Part shown: positions 7,223 through 15,538 of the stretch, piece after piece
Layout of the letters: every line of letters begins with the position of its first letter
How positions within the stretch are numbered: the stretch's first letter is position 1
NCBI RefSeq assembly: GCF_025499515.1
Contig: NZ_JAMKFA010000010.1
Span: 175,048-239,047 of the forward strand
Direction of reading: 5' to 3'
Origin: Flavobacterium odoriferum
GTDB taxonomy: Bacteria; Bacteroidota; Bacteroidia; Flavobacteriales; Flavobacteriaceae
DNA length: 64,000 nucleotides
Program-made: the position numbers and the translations under genes
Notes under the pieces: generated by a model
Seen by the model: the letters and a program-made list of their open reading frames with translations, nothing else
Database searches by the model: none
Told to the model about the DNA's origin: nothing

Positions 7223-9907
7223 TTGACACTTCAAAAAGTGAGCCAAATTTTTACAAAAATACTATTAAAAGCATTGCATACAAAGTTATTTCATATCGTT
7301 TTTTCAGTAATTTTACTAACAATAGGAACAACATCTGTTTTTTCTCAAGAAATTAAGTTTACCGATTCTATAAAACTTAATTCTTCTGACCTTATAAAAG
7401 TTAAAGATTCTACTGTTCAAGATTCGTCTAAAAAGAAGAAACCTTTTTTAGATGGAATTGTGAATATGAAAGCTAAGGATTATGAAAAAATGGATCAGAA
7501 AAAGAAGCAACTTACTTTATACAATGAAGCTTCTATTAAGTATACCGATTTTGACATAAAAGCAGGAAAAATTGTTTATGACTTTGAAAAAAAGCAAGTT
7601 TATGCAGGTAGATTAAAAGATTCTGCTGGGAACTATATACAAAGACCCGTTTTTACTCAAGGCGCAAATATAATTGAACCCGATTCTATTGTTTATAACA
7701 ATGTGAGTGGAAAAGCTTTAATTTGGAATTCAAGAACCAAACAAGGTGAAATGTTCATTAAAGCTGAAATTTCTAAACGTGAAAATGATTCTGTCGTTTT
7801 TTTAAAGAATGCTAGATTAACTACTTCAAAAAACATAGATGATCCCGAATATTATTTTTTAGTTCGTAAAGTAAAATTTGTTCCTAAGAAAAAAGTTGTT
7901 GCAGGATTAACTAATTTAGTAATTGCTGATGTTCCTACTCCTTTAGGACTTCCATTTGCTTACTTTCCAATGACTGAAGAAAGTGTTTCAGGATTTATCA
8001 TGCCAACTCCTGGACAGAATAATCGTCAAGGATATTTTTTACAAAATGGAGGATATTACTTTGCATTAAGCGATTATTATGATTTAGCAATCTTAGGAGA
8101 CTATTATACCAATGGTAGCTATGGATTACGCGCTGAAAGTAGTTATGCAAAACGATACAAATTTGGTGGGCGACTTAATTTTAGGTTTGAAAATAATATT
8201 CAAAGTGAGAAAGGTTTTCCTGATTATGTAAAATCAAAACAATACAATATTCAATGGTCGCATAGTCAAGATGCAAAAGCGGCCGCAAATTCAAGATTTT
8301 CTGCTTCTGTTAACTTAGGAAGTAGTCAATATTTCAGACAATCTATTAACATGAATAATGTTGGAGCGAGTTTAAACAACAACTTAAGTTCATCTGTTTC
8401 TTATTCAAAAACATTTCAGACAGTTCCACAAGTGAACATGTCATTATCTGCAACACATTCTCAAAATACAAATTCACAACAAATTGACATGACATTGCCT
8501 ACATTTCAAGCAAGTGTTGACCGAATTTTCCCTTTTGCTCCAAAAGATGGAGTTAAAAAAGGTATCATCAAAAATATAAACTTTCAATACAATATAAGAG
8601 GTGAAAACAGAATAAAAACAACAGATTCACTCTTCTTTAAACCACAAATGTTTAGAGATGCAAAAACAGGGTTTCAACATAGCATTCCAATTAGTACAAA
8701 CTTTAAAATTTTCAAATATTTTAGTGTAACTATGGGAGCAGCATATAACGAAGTTTGGGCATTTAATACCATTGAAAAATATTTTAGCACATCTGAAAAT
8801 AAAGTAATTACAGAAGAACAAAAAGGTTTTGAAACATTTAGAACCTATAATTTTTCAACAGGAATTGGTACAACAATTTATGGAACATTTAATTTTGGTG
8901 AAGATAAAAAAATTCAAGCCATTCGACACGTAATGCGACCAAATGTTTCTTATGGTTATACTCCAAGCTTTGAACAATATTATGACACTTATGCTATTGA
9001 TGCAACTGGATTAACAACTGCAGAATACACAAAATTTGAAAGCGGTTTATTTGGTGCTCCTGGTAACAACTATTCAAACAACTTAGGGTTTTCATTAAGT
9101 AATACATTTGAAGCAAAAGTTAAAGATGCAGAAAGTAAAAAAGGTGAAAGTAAAAAGGTAATGTTATTAAATAATTTAAACTTATCAACAAACTATAATT
9201 TAGCAGCTGATTCTTTAGCTTGGTCTCCAATTCGAATTTCTGGTGGAACAGAGCTTTTTAAGCAAAAAATGAATGTGAATTTTGCTACTACTCTTGATCC
9301 TTATGCGATTGATAATTCTGGTAGAAGAATTGAAAAATTTAATATTGATAACGGAGGTAGCTTGTTTAGAATGACAAGCGCAAACATGACAATAAACTAT
9401 GCTTTTTCAAGTACAGATACCGAAAAGAAAACAAATCAGCAAAACCAGCAAAATGGTGGAACTGGTGATGATTTATTTGGTACAAGTACTGATTTGAGTG
9501 ATTCAAGACAAAGTTTGTTTAAAAAAGATGATGAAGATAGTGAAAAAGAAACCTCTACTGAATGGTATGCAACAAAATTACCTTGGGACTTACGTTTAGC
9601 ATATTCGGTAACTTATAATAATTCAAATCGTCAAAATGAAATTTCTTCAAATTCATTAATGGCTTCTGGAAATATTGAATTAGCCCCACGTTGGAAAGTA
9701 GGTTTTTCATCTGGTTATGATTTTAAACAAAAAGGGGTTACTTTTACTCAGTTGCGATTTGAAAGAGATCTAGAAAGTTGGCGCATGAGTTTTAACTGGG
9801 TTCCGTTTGGTACAAACACTTATTGGGGATTTTTCATAGGAATATCTTCTTCTGTATTGAGCGATATCAAATATGACAAACGTCAATTACCAGACAGAGT
9901 TTTTTAA
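7223..9907 (+). CDS. lptD: LPS-assembly outer membrane protein LptD (Bacteroidetes type)
   Basis: 894 residues. A signal segment (FHIVFSVILLTIGTTSVFSQ) precedes an OstA-like periplasmic domain (about 80-210: KAGKIVYDFEKKQVYAGR, VYNNVSGKALIWNSRTKQGE), then a long beta-barrel domain with many alternating aromatic strands. LptD inserts lipopolysaccharide into the outer leaflet with LptE. The TTG start at 7223 is chosen because no ATG precedes the signal peptide and a -7 box lies 19 bp upstream. A Gln/Asn-rich stretch (QQNQQNGG) near residue 740 is probably a surface loop. The gene diverges from the amidase pair and is followed after 24 bp by ridA. Confidence 0.9.
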   Translation: MTLQKVSQIFTKILLKALHTKLFHIVFSVILLTIGTTSVFSQEIKFTDSIKLNSSDLIKVKDSTVQDSSKKKKPFLDGIVNMKAKDYEKMDQKKKQLTLYNEASIKYTDFDIKAGKIVYDFEKKQVYAGRLKDSAGNYIQRPVFTQGANIIEPDSIVYNNVSGKALIWNSRTKQGEMFIKAEISKRENDSVVFLKNARLTTSKNIDDPEYYFLVRKVKFVPKKKVVAGLTNLVIADVPTPLGLPFAYFPMTEESVSGFIMPTPGQNNRQGYFLQNGGYYFALSDYYDLAILGDYYTNGSYGLRAESSYAKRYKFGGRLNFRFENNIQSEKGFPDYVKSKQYNIQWSHSQDAKAAANSRFSASVNLGSSQYFRQSINMNNVGASLNNNLSSSVSYSKTFQTVPQVNMSLSATHSQNTNSQQIDMTLPTFQASVDRIFPFAPKDGVKKGIIKNINFQYNIRGENRIKTTDSLFFKPQMFRDAKTGFQHSIPISTNFKIFKYFSVTMGAAYNEVWAFNTIEKYFSTSENKVITEEQKGFETFRTYNFSTGIGTTIYGTFNFGEDKKIQAIRHVMRPNVSYGYTPSFEQYYDTYAIDATGLTTAEYTKFESGLFGAPGNNYSNNLGFSLSNTFEAKVKDAESKKGESKKVMLLNNLNLSTNYNLAADSLAWSPIRISGGTELFKQKMNVNFATTLDPYAIDNSGRRIEKFNIDNGGSLFRMTSANMTINYAFSSTDTEKKTNQQNQQNGGTGDDLFGTSTDLSDSRQSLFKKDDEDSEKETSTEWYATKLPWDLRLAYSVTYNNSNRQNEISSNSLMASGNIELAPRWKVGFSSGYDFKQKGVTFTQLRFERDLESWRMSFNWVPFGTNTYWGFFIGISSSVLSDIKYDKRQLPDRVF

Positions 9908-9931
9908 TAGAATTTTGAAATTGAAATAATT

Positions 9932-10312
9932 ATGAAAAAAATAATTTATACCAAAAATGCTCCTGCTCCTATTGGCCCATACAATCAAGCGATTTTAGTC
10001 GGAAACACATTATATACATCTGGACAAATTGCCCTTAATCCACTAACAATGGAATTGGTTTTAGATGATATTGAAATAGAAACAAAACAAGTAATGGAAA
10101 ACATGAAAGCTGTTTTAGCGGCAGCTGATATGACATTCGAAAATGTAATCAAAACTTCTATTTTTATAATGAATATGAACGATTTTACTCGAATAAATTC
10201 TATTTATGGAAGTTATTTTGATGAAGCAACTGCTCCAGCTCGAGAAACGGTTCAAGTAGCTTGTTTACCAAAAAATGTAAATATTGAAATTTCAATGATT
10301 GCCATAAAATAA
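9932..10312 (+). CDS. ridA: RidA family enamine/imine deaminase
   Basis: 126 residues, the normal RidA length. Family signatures are visible: APIGPYNQA near the N-terminus, LYTSGQIAL, and the PARETVQV segment with the catalytic Arg, followed by CLPKNVNIEIS. RidA hydrolyses reactive 2-aminoacrylate-type intermediates released by PLP enzymes, and is a cytosolic trimer. It starts 24 bp after lptD and is probably co-transcribed. It ends at a strong bidirectional terminator shared with convergent glmM. Confidence 0.92.
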   Translation: MKKIIYTKNAPAPIGPYNQAILVGNTLYTSGQIALNPLTMELVLDDIEIETKQVMENMKAVLAAADMTFENVIKTSIFIMNMNDFTRINSIYGSYFDEATAPARETVQVACLPKNVNIEISMIAIK

Positions 10313-10314
10313 TA

Positions 10315-10344
10315 AAAAAGGTCAGATTTAAATCTGACCTTTTT
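10315..10344. terminator. Bidirectional terminator between ridA and glmM
   Basis: A perfect 30-bp palindrome: AAAAAGGTCAGATTT followed directly by AAATCTGACCTTTTT. It sits between convergent genes, with T-runs on both strands. Nearly the same arms occur at 20083-20114. Confidence 0.9.
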
Positions 10345-10348
10345 CTTT

Positions 10349-11746
10349 TTAAATTCTTGCTATTTCTTTTAATTCCTTAACAAATCGTTCTGCTAAAATA
10401 TCTGCTTCTGATTGTGTTGGTGCTTCTGTATAAATTCTAATAATTGGTTCTGTATTTGATTTTCTCAAATGTACCCATTCTGTAGGAAAATCAATTTTTA
10501 CTCCGTCGATTGTTGTAATGTTTTCCGATTTATATTTTTCGGTTAACGTAGCTAAAACATGATCTACATCAATTTGAGGTGTTAATTCAATCTTGTTTTT
10601 ACTCATGTAATATTGTGGATACGAAGCTCTAATTTCGGCAACCGTTTTATCTTGATTTGCTAAATACGTTAAAAATAAAGCAACACCCACCATACTATCT
10701 CTTCCATAGTGTGATGACGGATAAATGATTCCTCCATTTCCTTCACCACCAATAATAGCGTTGGTTTTCTTCATTAATTCTACCACGTTTACTTCACCAA
10801 CAGCGCTTGCTTGGTAAGTTCCACCATGCTTTTCTGTAATATCTCGCAAAGCACGTGAAGACGACATGTTAGAAACTGTATTTCCAGGAGTTTTTGACAA
10901 AACGTAATCTGCAACAGCTACTAATGTATATTCTTCGCCAAACATTTCGCCATCATTTGAAATGAAAGCCAATCTATCTACATCTGGGTCAACAACAATT
11001 CCAAAATCGGCTTTTTCTTCTACAACTAATTTACAAATATCTCCCAAATGTTCTTTTAAAGGTTCAGGATTGTGTGGAAAATGCCCATTTGGCTCGCAGT
11101 ATAATTTTACTACTTCAACACCCATTTGTTCCAATAAATTAGGGATAATAATTCCACCAGACGAATTCACACCATCAACTACTACTTTAAATTTCTTCGT
11201 TTTTACTAAATCAGCGTCAACCAAAGGTAATTCAAGCACTTCATCAATGTGAATATCCATGTAAGCATTGTTTTCAATAACTTCGCCTAAATTATCAACA
11301 TCCGAAAAATCAAAAGCTTCGTTCTCGGCAATTTCTAAAATTAATTCTCCTTCTTTTCCACTTAAAAATTCACCTTTTTCGTTTAATAATTTTAGTGCAT
11401 TCCATTGTTTTGGATTGTGAGAAGCAGTTAAAATAATTCCACCATCAGCTTTTTCCAATGGAACAGCAATTTCAACCGTTGGCGTGGTTGATAAACCCAA
11501 ATCAATTACATCGATTCCTAATCCAACTAATGTGTTCATCACTAAATTGTGAATCATTGGTCCCGAAATTCGTGCATCTCTTCCAATAACTACTTTTAAT
11601 CTTTCATTACCTTTTGAAGCATGTCTTATTTTTAAAAAAGAACCATATGCAGATGCAAATTTTACAGCATCAACTGGAGTTAAATTGTCGCCAACCGCAC
11701 CACCAATTGTGCCACGAATTCCTGATATTGATTTTATTAATGTCAT
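10349..11746 (-). CDS. glmM: Phosphoglucosamine mutase
   Basis: 465 residues from the ATG at 11746 (MTLIKSISGIRGTIGG). The open frame extends upstream to 11866, but that stretch would overlap acpH and contains a perfect -7 box at 11769-11776, so the internal ATG is used. The active-site phosphoserine loop GGIILTASHNPKQWNALK, the metal loop VVDPDVDRL and the sugar-binding GGEGNGG are present. The C-terminal phosphate loop RKSNTEPIIRIY is also seen. It interconverts glucosamine-6-P and glucosamine-1-P for UDP-GlcNAc synthesis. A phosphomannomutase role cannot be excluded from sequence alone. Confidence 0.9.
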   Translation of the reverse strand: MTLIKSISGIRGTIGGAVGDNLTPVDAVKFASAYGSFLKIRHASKGNERLKVVIGRDARISGPMIHNLVMNTLVGLGIDVIDLGLSTTPTVEIAVPLEKADGGIILTASHNPKQWNALKLLNEKGEFLSGKEGELILEIAENEAFDFSDVDNLGEVIENNAYMDIHIDEVLELPLVDADLVKTKKFKVVVDGVNSSGGIIIPNLLEQMGVEVVKLYCEPNGHFPHNPEPLKEHLGDICKLVVEEKADFGIVVDPDVDRLAFISNDGEMFGEEYTLVAVADYVLSKTPGNTVSNMSSSRALRDITEKHGGTYQASAVGEVNVVELMKKTNAIIGGEGNGGIIYPSSHYGRDSMVGVALFLTYLANQDKTVAEIRASYPQYYMSKNKIELTPQIDVDHVLATLTEKYKSENITTIDGVKIDFPTEWVHLRKSNTEPIIRIYTEAPTQSEADILAERFVKELKEIARI

Positions 11747-11768
11747 GTGTAGTTTTAATTTTGAAATA

Positions 11769-11776
11769 CAAATATA
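11769..11776 (-). promoter_or_regulatory. -7 box of the glmM promoter
   Basis: On the minus strand the box reads TATATTTG, an exact TAnnTTTG match, 22 bp before the ATG at 11746. It lies beside the CGCAAAGACGC repeat, which contains TTTG in minus orientation at 11799-11802, 22 bp from the box. Confidence 0.6.
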
Positions 11777-11786
11777 AAAGATGTAG

Positions 11787-11811
11787 TTCGCAAAGACGCA
11801 AAGACGCGAAG
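11787..11811. repeat. Short dispersed intergenic repeat (CGCAAAGACG type)
   Basis: TTCGCAAAGACGCAAAGACG, continuing CGAAG. The core CGCAAAGACGCAAAG recurs in the opposite orientation at 34342-34377 between trpB and trpA. It looks like a remnant of a dispersed repeat family. Confidence 0.6.
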
Positions 11812-11848
11812 ATTTTTTTATATATTTACAAAAAGAACTTAGAAAAAC

Positions 11849-12442
11849 ATGAACTATCTCGCACATATTTACTTATCAGGAACTAACGATTTGCTAAAAA
11901 TCGGGAATTTCATGGCAGATAGTATCAAAGGGCATGATTATGAAAAGTTCGATTCCGAAATTAAAAAAGGAATTTTATTGCACCGCCACATTGATAGTTT
12001 TACCGATATGCATCCTATTTACAGGCAAAGTAAACATCGTTTGCACGAAAAATACGGACATTATTCTGGTGTGATTATGGATATTTTATATGATCATTTT
12101 TTAGCAAAAAATTGGAGCAAGTATTCAAATGAAAAATTAGAAGATTATGCCAACGATTTCTACAAATTATTACAAAACAATTACGATATTTTAACTGAAA
12201 GAATAAAAGGAATGATGCCGTATATGATTGCAAGAAATTGGTTTGTAAGTTATGCTTCGATTGCAGGTTTGGAAATGATACTTTTTCAGATGGATTACAA
12301 AACAAAGCACAGAGCCAATATGCAAGAGGCGATTGTGGAATTACAAGATTTTTATACCGAATTTGAATCGGAATTTTTTCAGTTTTTTGAAGAATTAATA
12401 ATTTCGTGCCAACAGAAAATTACTGAATTAAATAAGCTATAG
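11849..12442 (+). CDS. acpH: Acyl carrier protein phosphodiesterase
   Basis: 197 residues starting MNYLAHIYLSG, the typical AcpH N-terminus, with the HD-like residues in GILLHRHIDSFTDMHP and DILYDHFLAKNW. The family removes 4'-phosphopantetheine from acyl carrier protein and has an all-helical HD-type metal fold. The start lies about 100 bp from divergent glmM. A weak -7 box (TATATTTA, 11821-11828) lies 20 bp upstream. It is followed after 49 bp by the ClC gene. Confidence 0.87.
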   Translation: MNYLAHIYLSGTNDLLKIGNFMADSIKGHDYEKFDSEIKKGILLHRHIDSFTDMHPIYRQSKHRLHEKYGHYSGVIMDILYDHFLAKNWSKYSNEKLEDYANDFYKLLQNNYDILTERIKGMMPYMIARNWFVSYASIAGLEMILFQMDYKTKHRANMQEAIVELQDFYTEFESEFFQFFEELIISCQQKITELNKL

Positions 12443-12491
12443 TTTTTAACTTCTGATTTTAAAACTTAATTTCGCATTTAAATCATAGATA

Positions 12492-14309
12492 ATGCCAAGA
12501 AAAAAAACGTTTTCTTTTAAAAACTTAATTCATAAGAATTTTAGACGTTTAGAACAGTTTATTTTTCTTTTGAAATCATTACTTACACCACGACAATTTA
12601 TTTATTTATCGTGTGTTTTAGTAGGGATTTCTTCGGCTTTGGCGGTAATTATTCTGAAAACTTTTGCGCATTGGGTTTTTAAATCATCTCAAAAATTAGA
12701 TGACATCTTACACCTTCCATTTAGTAATAGTACTTTACCCATCATCGGAATTATCATCACAGTAATCATCATTAAAAAAGTATTAGATGGTTCTATAGAA
12801 AAAGGAACTTCGCAAATTATGTATGCCGTAGCCAAAAAGCGAGGTATCATGCCCAGAAAACAGATGTTTGCCCAAATTATTACGAGTTCGTTTACCGTTG
12901 GTATGGGCGGAAGTGCAGGTTTAGAATCACCAATTACCATTACAGGAGCTGCTTTTGGAAGTAATTATGCACAAAATTATAGACTAAGTTATAAAGATAG
13001 AACACTTTTATTAGCATGTGGAGTTGCCGCCGGAATTGGAGCTGCTTTCAACGCACCAATTGCAGGTGTTCTATTTGCTATCGAAGTAGTTTTAGCCGAA
13101 ATTAGCATTACAGCATTTATTCCAATTATGATTAGCGCTGCTACTGGAGCATTAATTTCTACAATCGTTTTGAACGACACTATTTTATTTTCATTTAAAA
13201 AAGTACAGTTTTTCGATTTTCACAATCTACCTTATTATATTTTATTAGGTGTTTTAAGCGGATTTGTTTCGATAAATTACGCCAGAACATTTCGAAAAAT
13301 CGAACATTTTTTTGCAAGATTAAGGTTCAATTATATCAATAAAGCGTTATTTGGAGCGGGAATTTTAGGAATTTTAATTTTCTTTTTTCCATCACTTTTT
13401 GGAGAAGGATATGAAAGCATCAAACTTTTAGCCGATAATCAATCCGCAAAATTAGTGCAAAATACAGTCTTTGAACGCTTCCAAGATTCATCATGGATTT
13501 TGTTGATTTTTGTTAGTTTAACGATGTTGATTAAAGTGTATGCAACCAGTTTAACATTAGGAGCTGGTGGAAATGGGGGTAATTTTGCACCATCGCTATT
13601 TGTGGGTTCTTATTTAGGATTTTCTGTGGCTACATTTTTTAATTTAATTGGATTTACAAAACTTCCTGTTGGGAATTTTACTTTAGTTGGTATGGCTGGA
13701 ATACTAAGCGGATTATTTCATGCACCCTTAACAGCAATTTTCTTAATTGCAGAAATTACAGGTGGTTACAACTTGATGGTTCCTTTAATGATTGTTTCAT
13801 CAGTTAGTTTTGCCATTTCTAAACGTTTTGAGCCCTATTCATTTGACATTAAAAATTTAGCGGATAAAGGGGAAGTTTTTACAGATAATCGCGATACCAA
13901 TATTCTAAATTCTATTGATGTTTCAAAGTTAATTCAAACTGATTTTAAAGCTATTTCTTTGAGCAATAGTTTAGAGGAATTGGTACAGAAAATTCAAGAA
14001 TCTGATGAACATATTTTTCCTGTTTTAGACGAAAAAAACAAACTACTTGGAATTATTCATTTGGATGAAATTCGACCAATTGTTTTCTCTCAATTCAAAG
14101 TAAAATATACCGCTGTAGAAGAAATCATGCAACAACCAAAAGAAATTATCTTTTATGATGAAACACTTGAAACCATCATGGATAAATTTGATGCTTCTGA
14201 ATGTAAAGTTTTACCAGTGCTAAAAAATGGAATTTTTCTTGGTTTTATACACAAACAATTAATTTTAGAAAAATACAGGCATCGCTTGAAATCGATGATT
14301 ATTGAATAG
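12492..14309 (+). CDS. ClC family chloride channel/antiporter with CBS domains
   Basis: 605 residues. The ClC transmembrane core spans about 30-440 and includes GSAGLESP (equivalent of GREGP, with the gating Glu) and GGNGGNFAPS (GxFxP motif). Retention of the gating Glu suggests an H+/Cl- exchanger rather than an open channel, but the first selectivity motif (GSGIP) is degenerate here (KGTSQ). The C-terminal 140 residues form two cytoplasmic CBS domains (LIQTDFKAIS..., and IMQQPKEIIFYDETLE...) that usually sense adenine nucleotides. It stands alone after acpH and may function in acid or anion homeostasis. Confidence 0.9.
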   Translation: MPRKKTFSFKNLIHKNFRRLEQFIFLLKSLLTPRQFIYLSCVLVGISSALAVIILKTFAHWVFKSSQKLDDILHLPFSNSTLPIIGIIITVIIIKKVLDGSIEKGTSQIMYAVAKKRGIMPRKQMFAQIITSSFTVGMGGSAGLESPITITGAAFGSNYAQNYRLSYKDRTLLLACGVAAGIGAAFNAPIAGVLFAIEVVLAEISITAFIPIMISAATGALISTIVLNDTILFSFKKVQFFDFHNLPYYILLGVLSGFVSINYARTFRKIEHFFARLRFNYINKALFGAGILGILIFFFPSLFGEGYESIKLLADNQSAKLVQNTVFERFQDSSWILLIFVSLTMLIKVYATSLTLGAGGNGGNFAPSLFVGSYLGFSVATFFNLIGFTKLPVGNFTLVGMAGILSGLFHAPLTAIFLIAEITGGYNLMVPLMIVSSVSFAISKRFEPYSFDIKNLADKGEVFTDNRDTNILNSIDVSKLIQTDFKAISLSNSLEELVQKIQESDEHIFPVLDEKNKLLGIIHLDEIRPIVFSQFKVKYTAVEEIMQQPKEIIFYDETLETIMDKFDASECKVLPVLKNGIFLGFIHKQLILEKYRHRLKSMIIE

Positions 14310-14352
14310 TTTAATTTTAAGAACAATTTCAAAAATCAACTTCAATTTTTTT

Positions 14353-14368
14353 GAACACAGATTTAAGA
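14353..14368. repeat. Short dispersed repeat (GAACACAGATTTAAGA)
   Basis: A 16-base string in the intergenic region upstream of the Fic gene. Its exact reverse complement occurs at 29954-29969 between trpE and trpG. The rest of 14310-14467 is AT-rich with no gene seen. Confidence 0.55.
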
Positions 14369-14467
14369 TATTTGATAAATTTTAAAAATATAATATCTGA
14401 AATGTAATTTCTAATATCAAAAATTTTAATATCGGATAAAATATTTTTTTATTCAAAACGATATCAA

Positions 14468-14475
14468 TATCTTTG
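14468..14475 (+). promoter_or_regulatory. -7 box of the Fic promoter
   Basis: TATCTTTG, an exact TAnnTTTG match, 18 bp before the ATG at 14494. The box overlaps a possible TTG start at 14473 and so argues against that start. Confidence 0.6.
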
Positions 14476-14493
14476 TGGTTTAAATGGAAAATT

Positions 14494-15456
14494 ATGTGGA
14501 ATATTGATTTATCATATCGAGAAGAATTTCAATCAACATTTGATAGATTGTATGATAAACTGGGTGTGCTCAATCAAAATAGACCACTTCCGTATTCTGC
14601 TATTTCAAAAATTAAAGAATCACTTTCCATCGAATGGACTTATAATTCTAACAGTATTGAAGGCAATACACTTTCACTACGAGAAACACAAATGGTGCTT
14701 CAAGATGGAATTACTGTTAAAGGAAAATCATTGCGAGAACATTTTGAAGCAAAAAATCATGAGCATGCGATTAATTATTTATATCAAATTATAAATGATG
14801 ATTATGTATTACGAAGTATTGATATTTTATCGCTTCATGGTTTGGTGTTGCGTACTATTGAAGATGATTTTGCAGGAAGAATTAGAAATGCAGGTGTTCG
14901 AATAACCGGTGCTAATTTTGTTCCACCAAATGCTAATAAAGTTTCTGATTTGTTAGATGAATTAATTCAATTTGTAAACGAAAATCCTTTACAATTGAAT
15001 GATATTGAGTTGGCTACTATTTTTCATCACAAACTAGTTTGGATACATCCTTTTTTTGATGGAAATGGAAGAACCGTTCGTTTAGCCATGAATTTATTGC
15101 TCATGCGAAGAGGTTTTCCGCCCGCCATCATCTTAAAAAACGATAGAAAAAAATATTACGACGCTTTAAATCAAGCAAATAATGGTAATTATCAGAAGTT
15201 AACGTTGTTAATGTGTCAGGCTTTGGAAAGAACCGTTAATATTTATCTAACTTCAATTCCAAGCGATAACGATGAAGATTATCAATCTATTGCTGATATA
15301 GTTAGTGAGCCAAATACTCCATACAGCCAAGAATACGTAAGTTTATTGGCGCGCCAAGGAAAAATTGATGCTTATAAAGAAGGTAGAAATTGGGTAACCA
15401 CTAAAAAAGCAATTAACGATTATATCAATAACAGACAAAGAAAGCGTTTACTATAG
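14494..15456 (+). CDS. Fic family protein AMP-transferase, N-terminal inhibitory helix
   Basis: 320 residues from the ATG at 14494. The Fic core motif HPFFDGNGRTVR starts at about residue 185 with the catalytic His. A second signature, SNSIEGN at about residues 52-58, matches the (S/T)xxxE(G/N) inhibitory helix, making this a class II self-inhibited Fic enzyme that should need no separate antitoxin. The C-terminal region (YSQEYVSLLARQGKIDAYKEG) looks like a small DNA-binding or helix-turn-helix tail. Such proteins AMPylate or deAMPylate target proteins; the target is unknown. Monocistronic: own promoter and a terminator that overlaps the coding end. Confidence 0.9.
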   Translation: MWNIDLSYREEFQSTFDRLYDKLGVLNQNRPLPYSAISKIKESLSIEWTYNSNSIEGNTLSLRETQMVLQDGITVKGKSLREHFEAKNHEHAINYLYQIINDDYVLRSIDILSLHGLVLRTIEDDFAGRIRNAGVRITGANFVPPNANKVSDLLDELIQFVNENPLQLNDIELATIFHHKLVWIHPFFDGNGRTVRLAMNLLLMRRGFPPAIILKNDRKKYYDALNQANNGNYQKLTLLMCQALERTVNIYLTSIPSDNDEDYQSIADIVSEPNTPYSQEYVSLLARQGKIDAYKEGRNWVTTKKAINDYINNRQRKRLL

Positions 15457-15466
15457 CGCTTTCTTT
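15437..15466 (+). terminator. Terminator of the Fic gene, overlapping its 3' end
   Basis: Arms AAAGAAAGCG (15437-15446) and CGCTTTCTTT (15457-15466) pair over 10 bp, followed by a T-run. The Fic stop codon (15454-15456) lies in the loop. Confidence 0.75.
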
Positions 15467-15514
15467 TTTTATTTTCTTCACAATTGTCTGTTATAAAAAT
15501 CGGTTTGAAATCAG

Positions 15515-15522
15515 TATCTTTG
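15515..15522 (+). promoter_or_regulatory. -7 box of the uvrA promoter
   Basis: TATCTTTG, an exact TAnnTTTG match, 16 bp before the ATG at 15539. Confidence 0.6.
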
Positions 15523-15538
15523 CGTTTTGCCAAAAATT

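Noticed and set aside
11747..11866. 40-residue N-terminal extension of glmM
   Set aside because: It overlaps the acpH start, contains a perfect -7 box and lacks similarity to the GlmM N-terminus, which begins at MTLIKSISGIRG.
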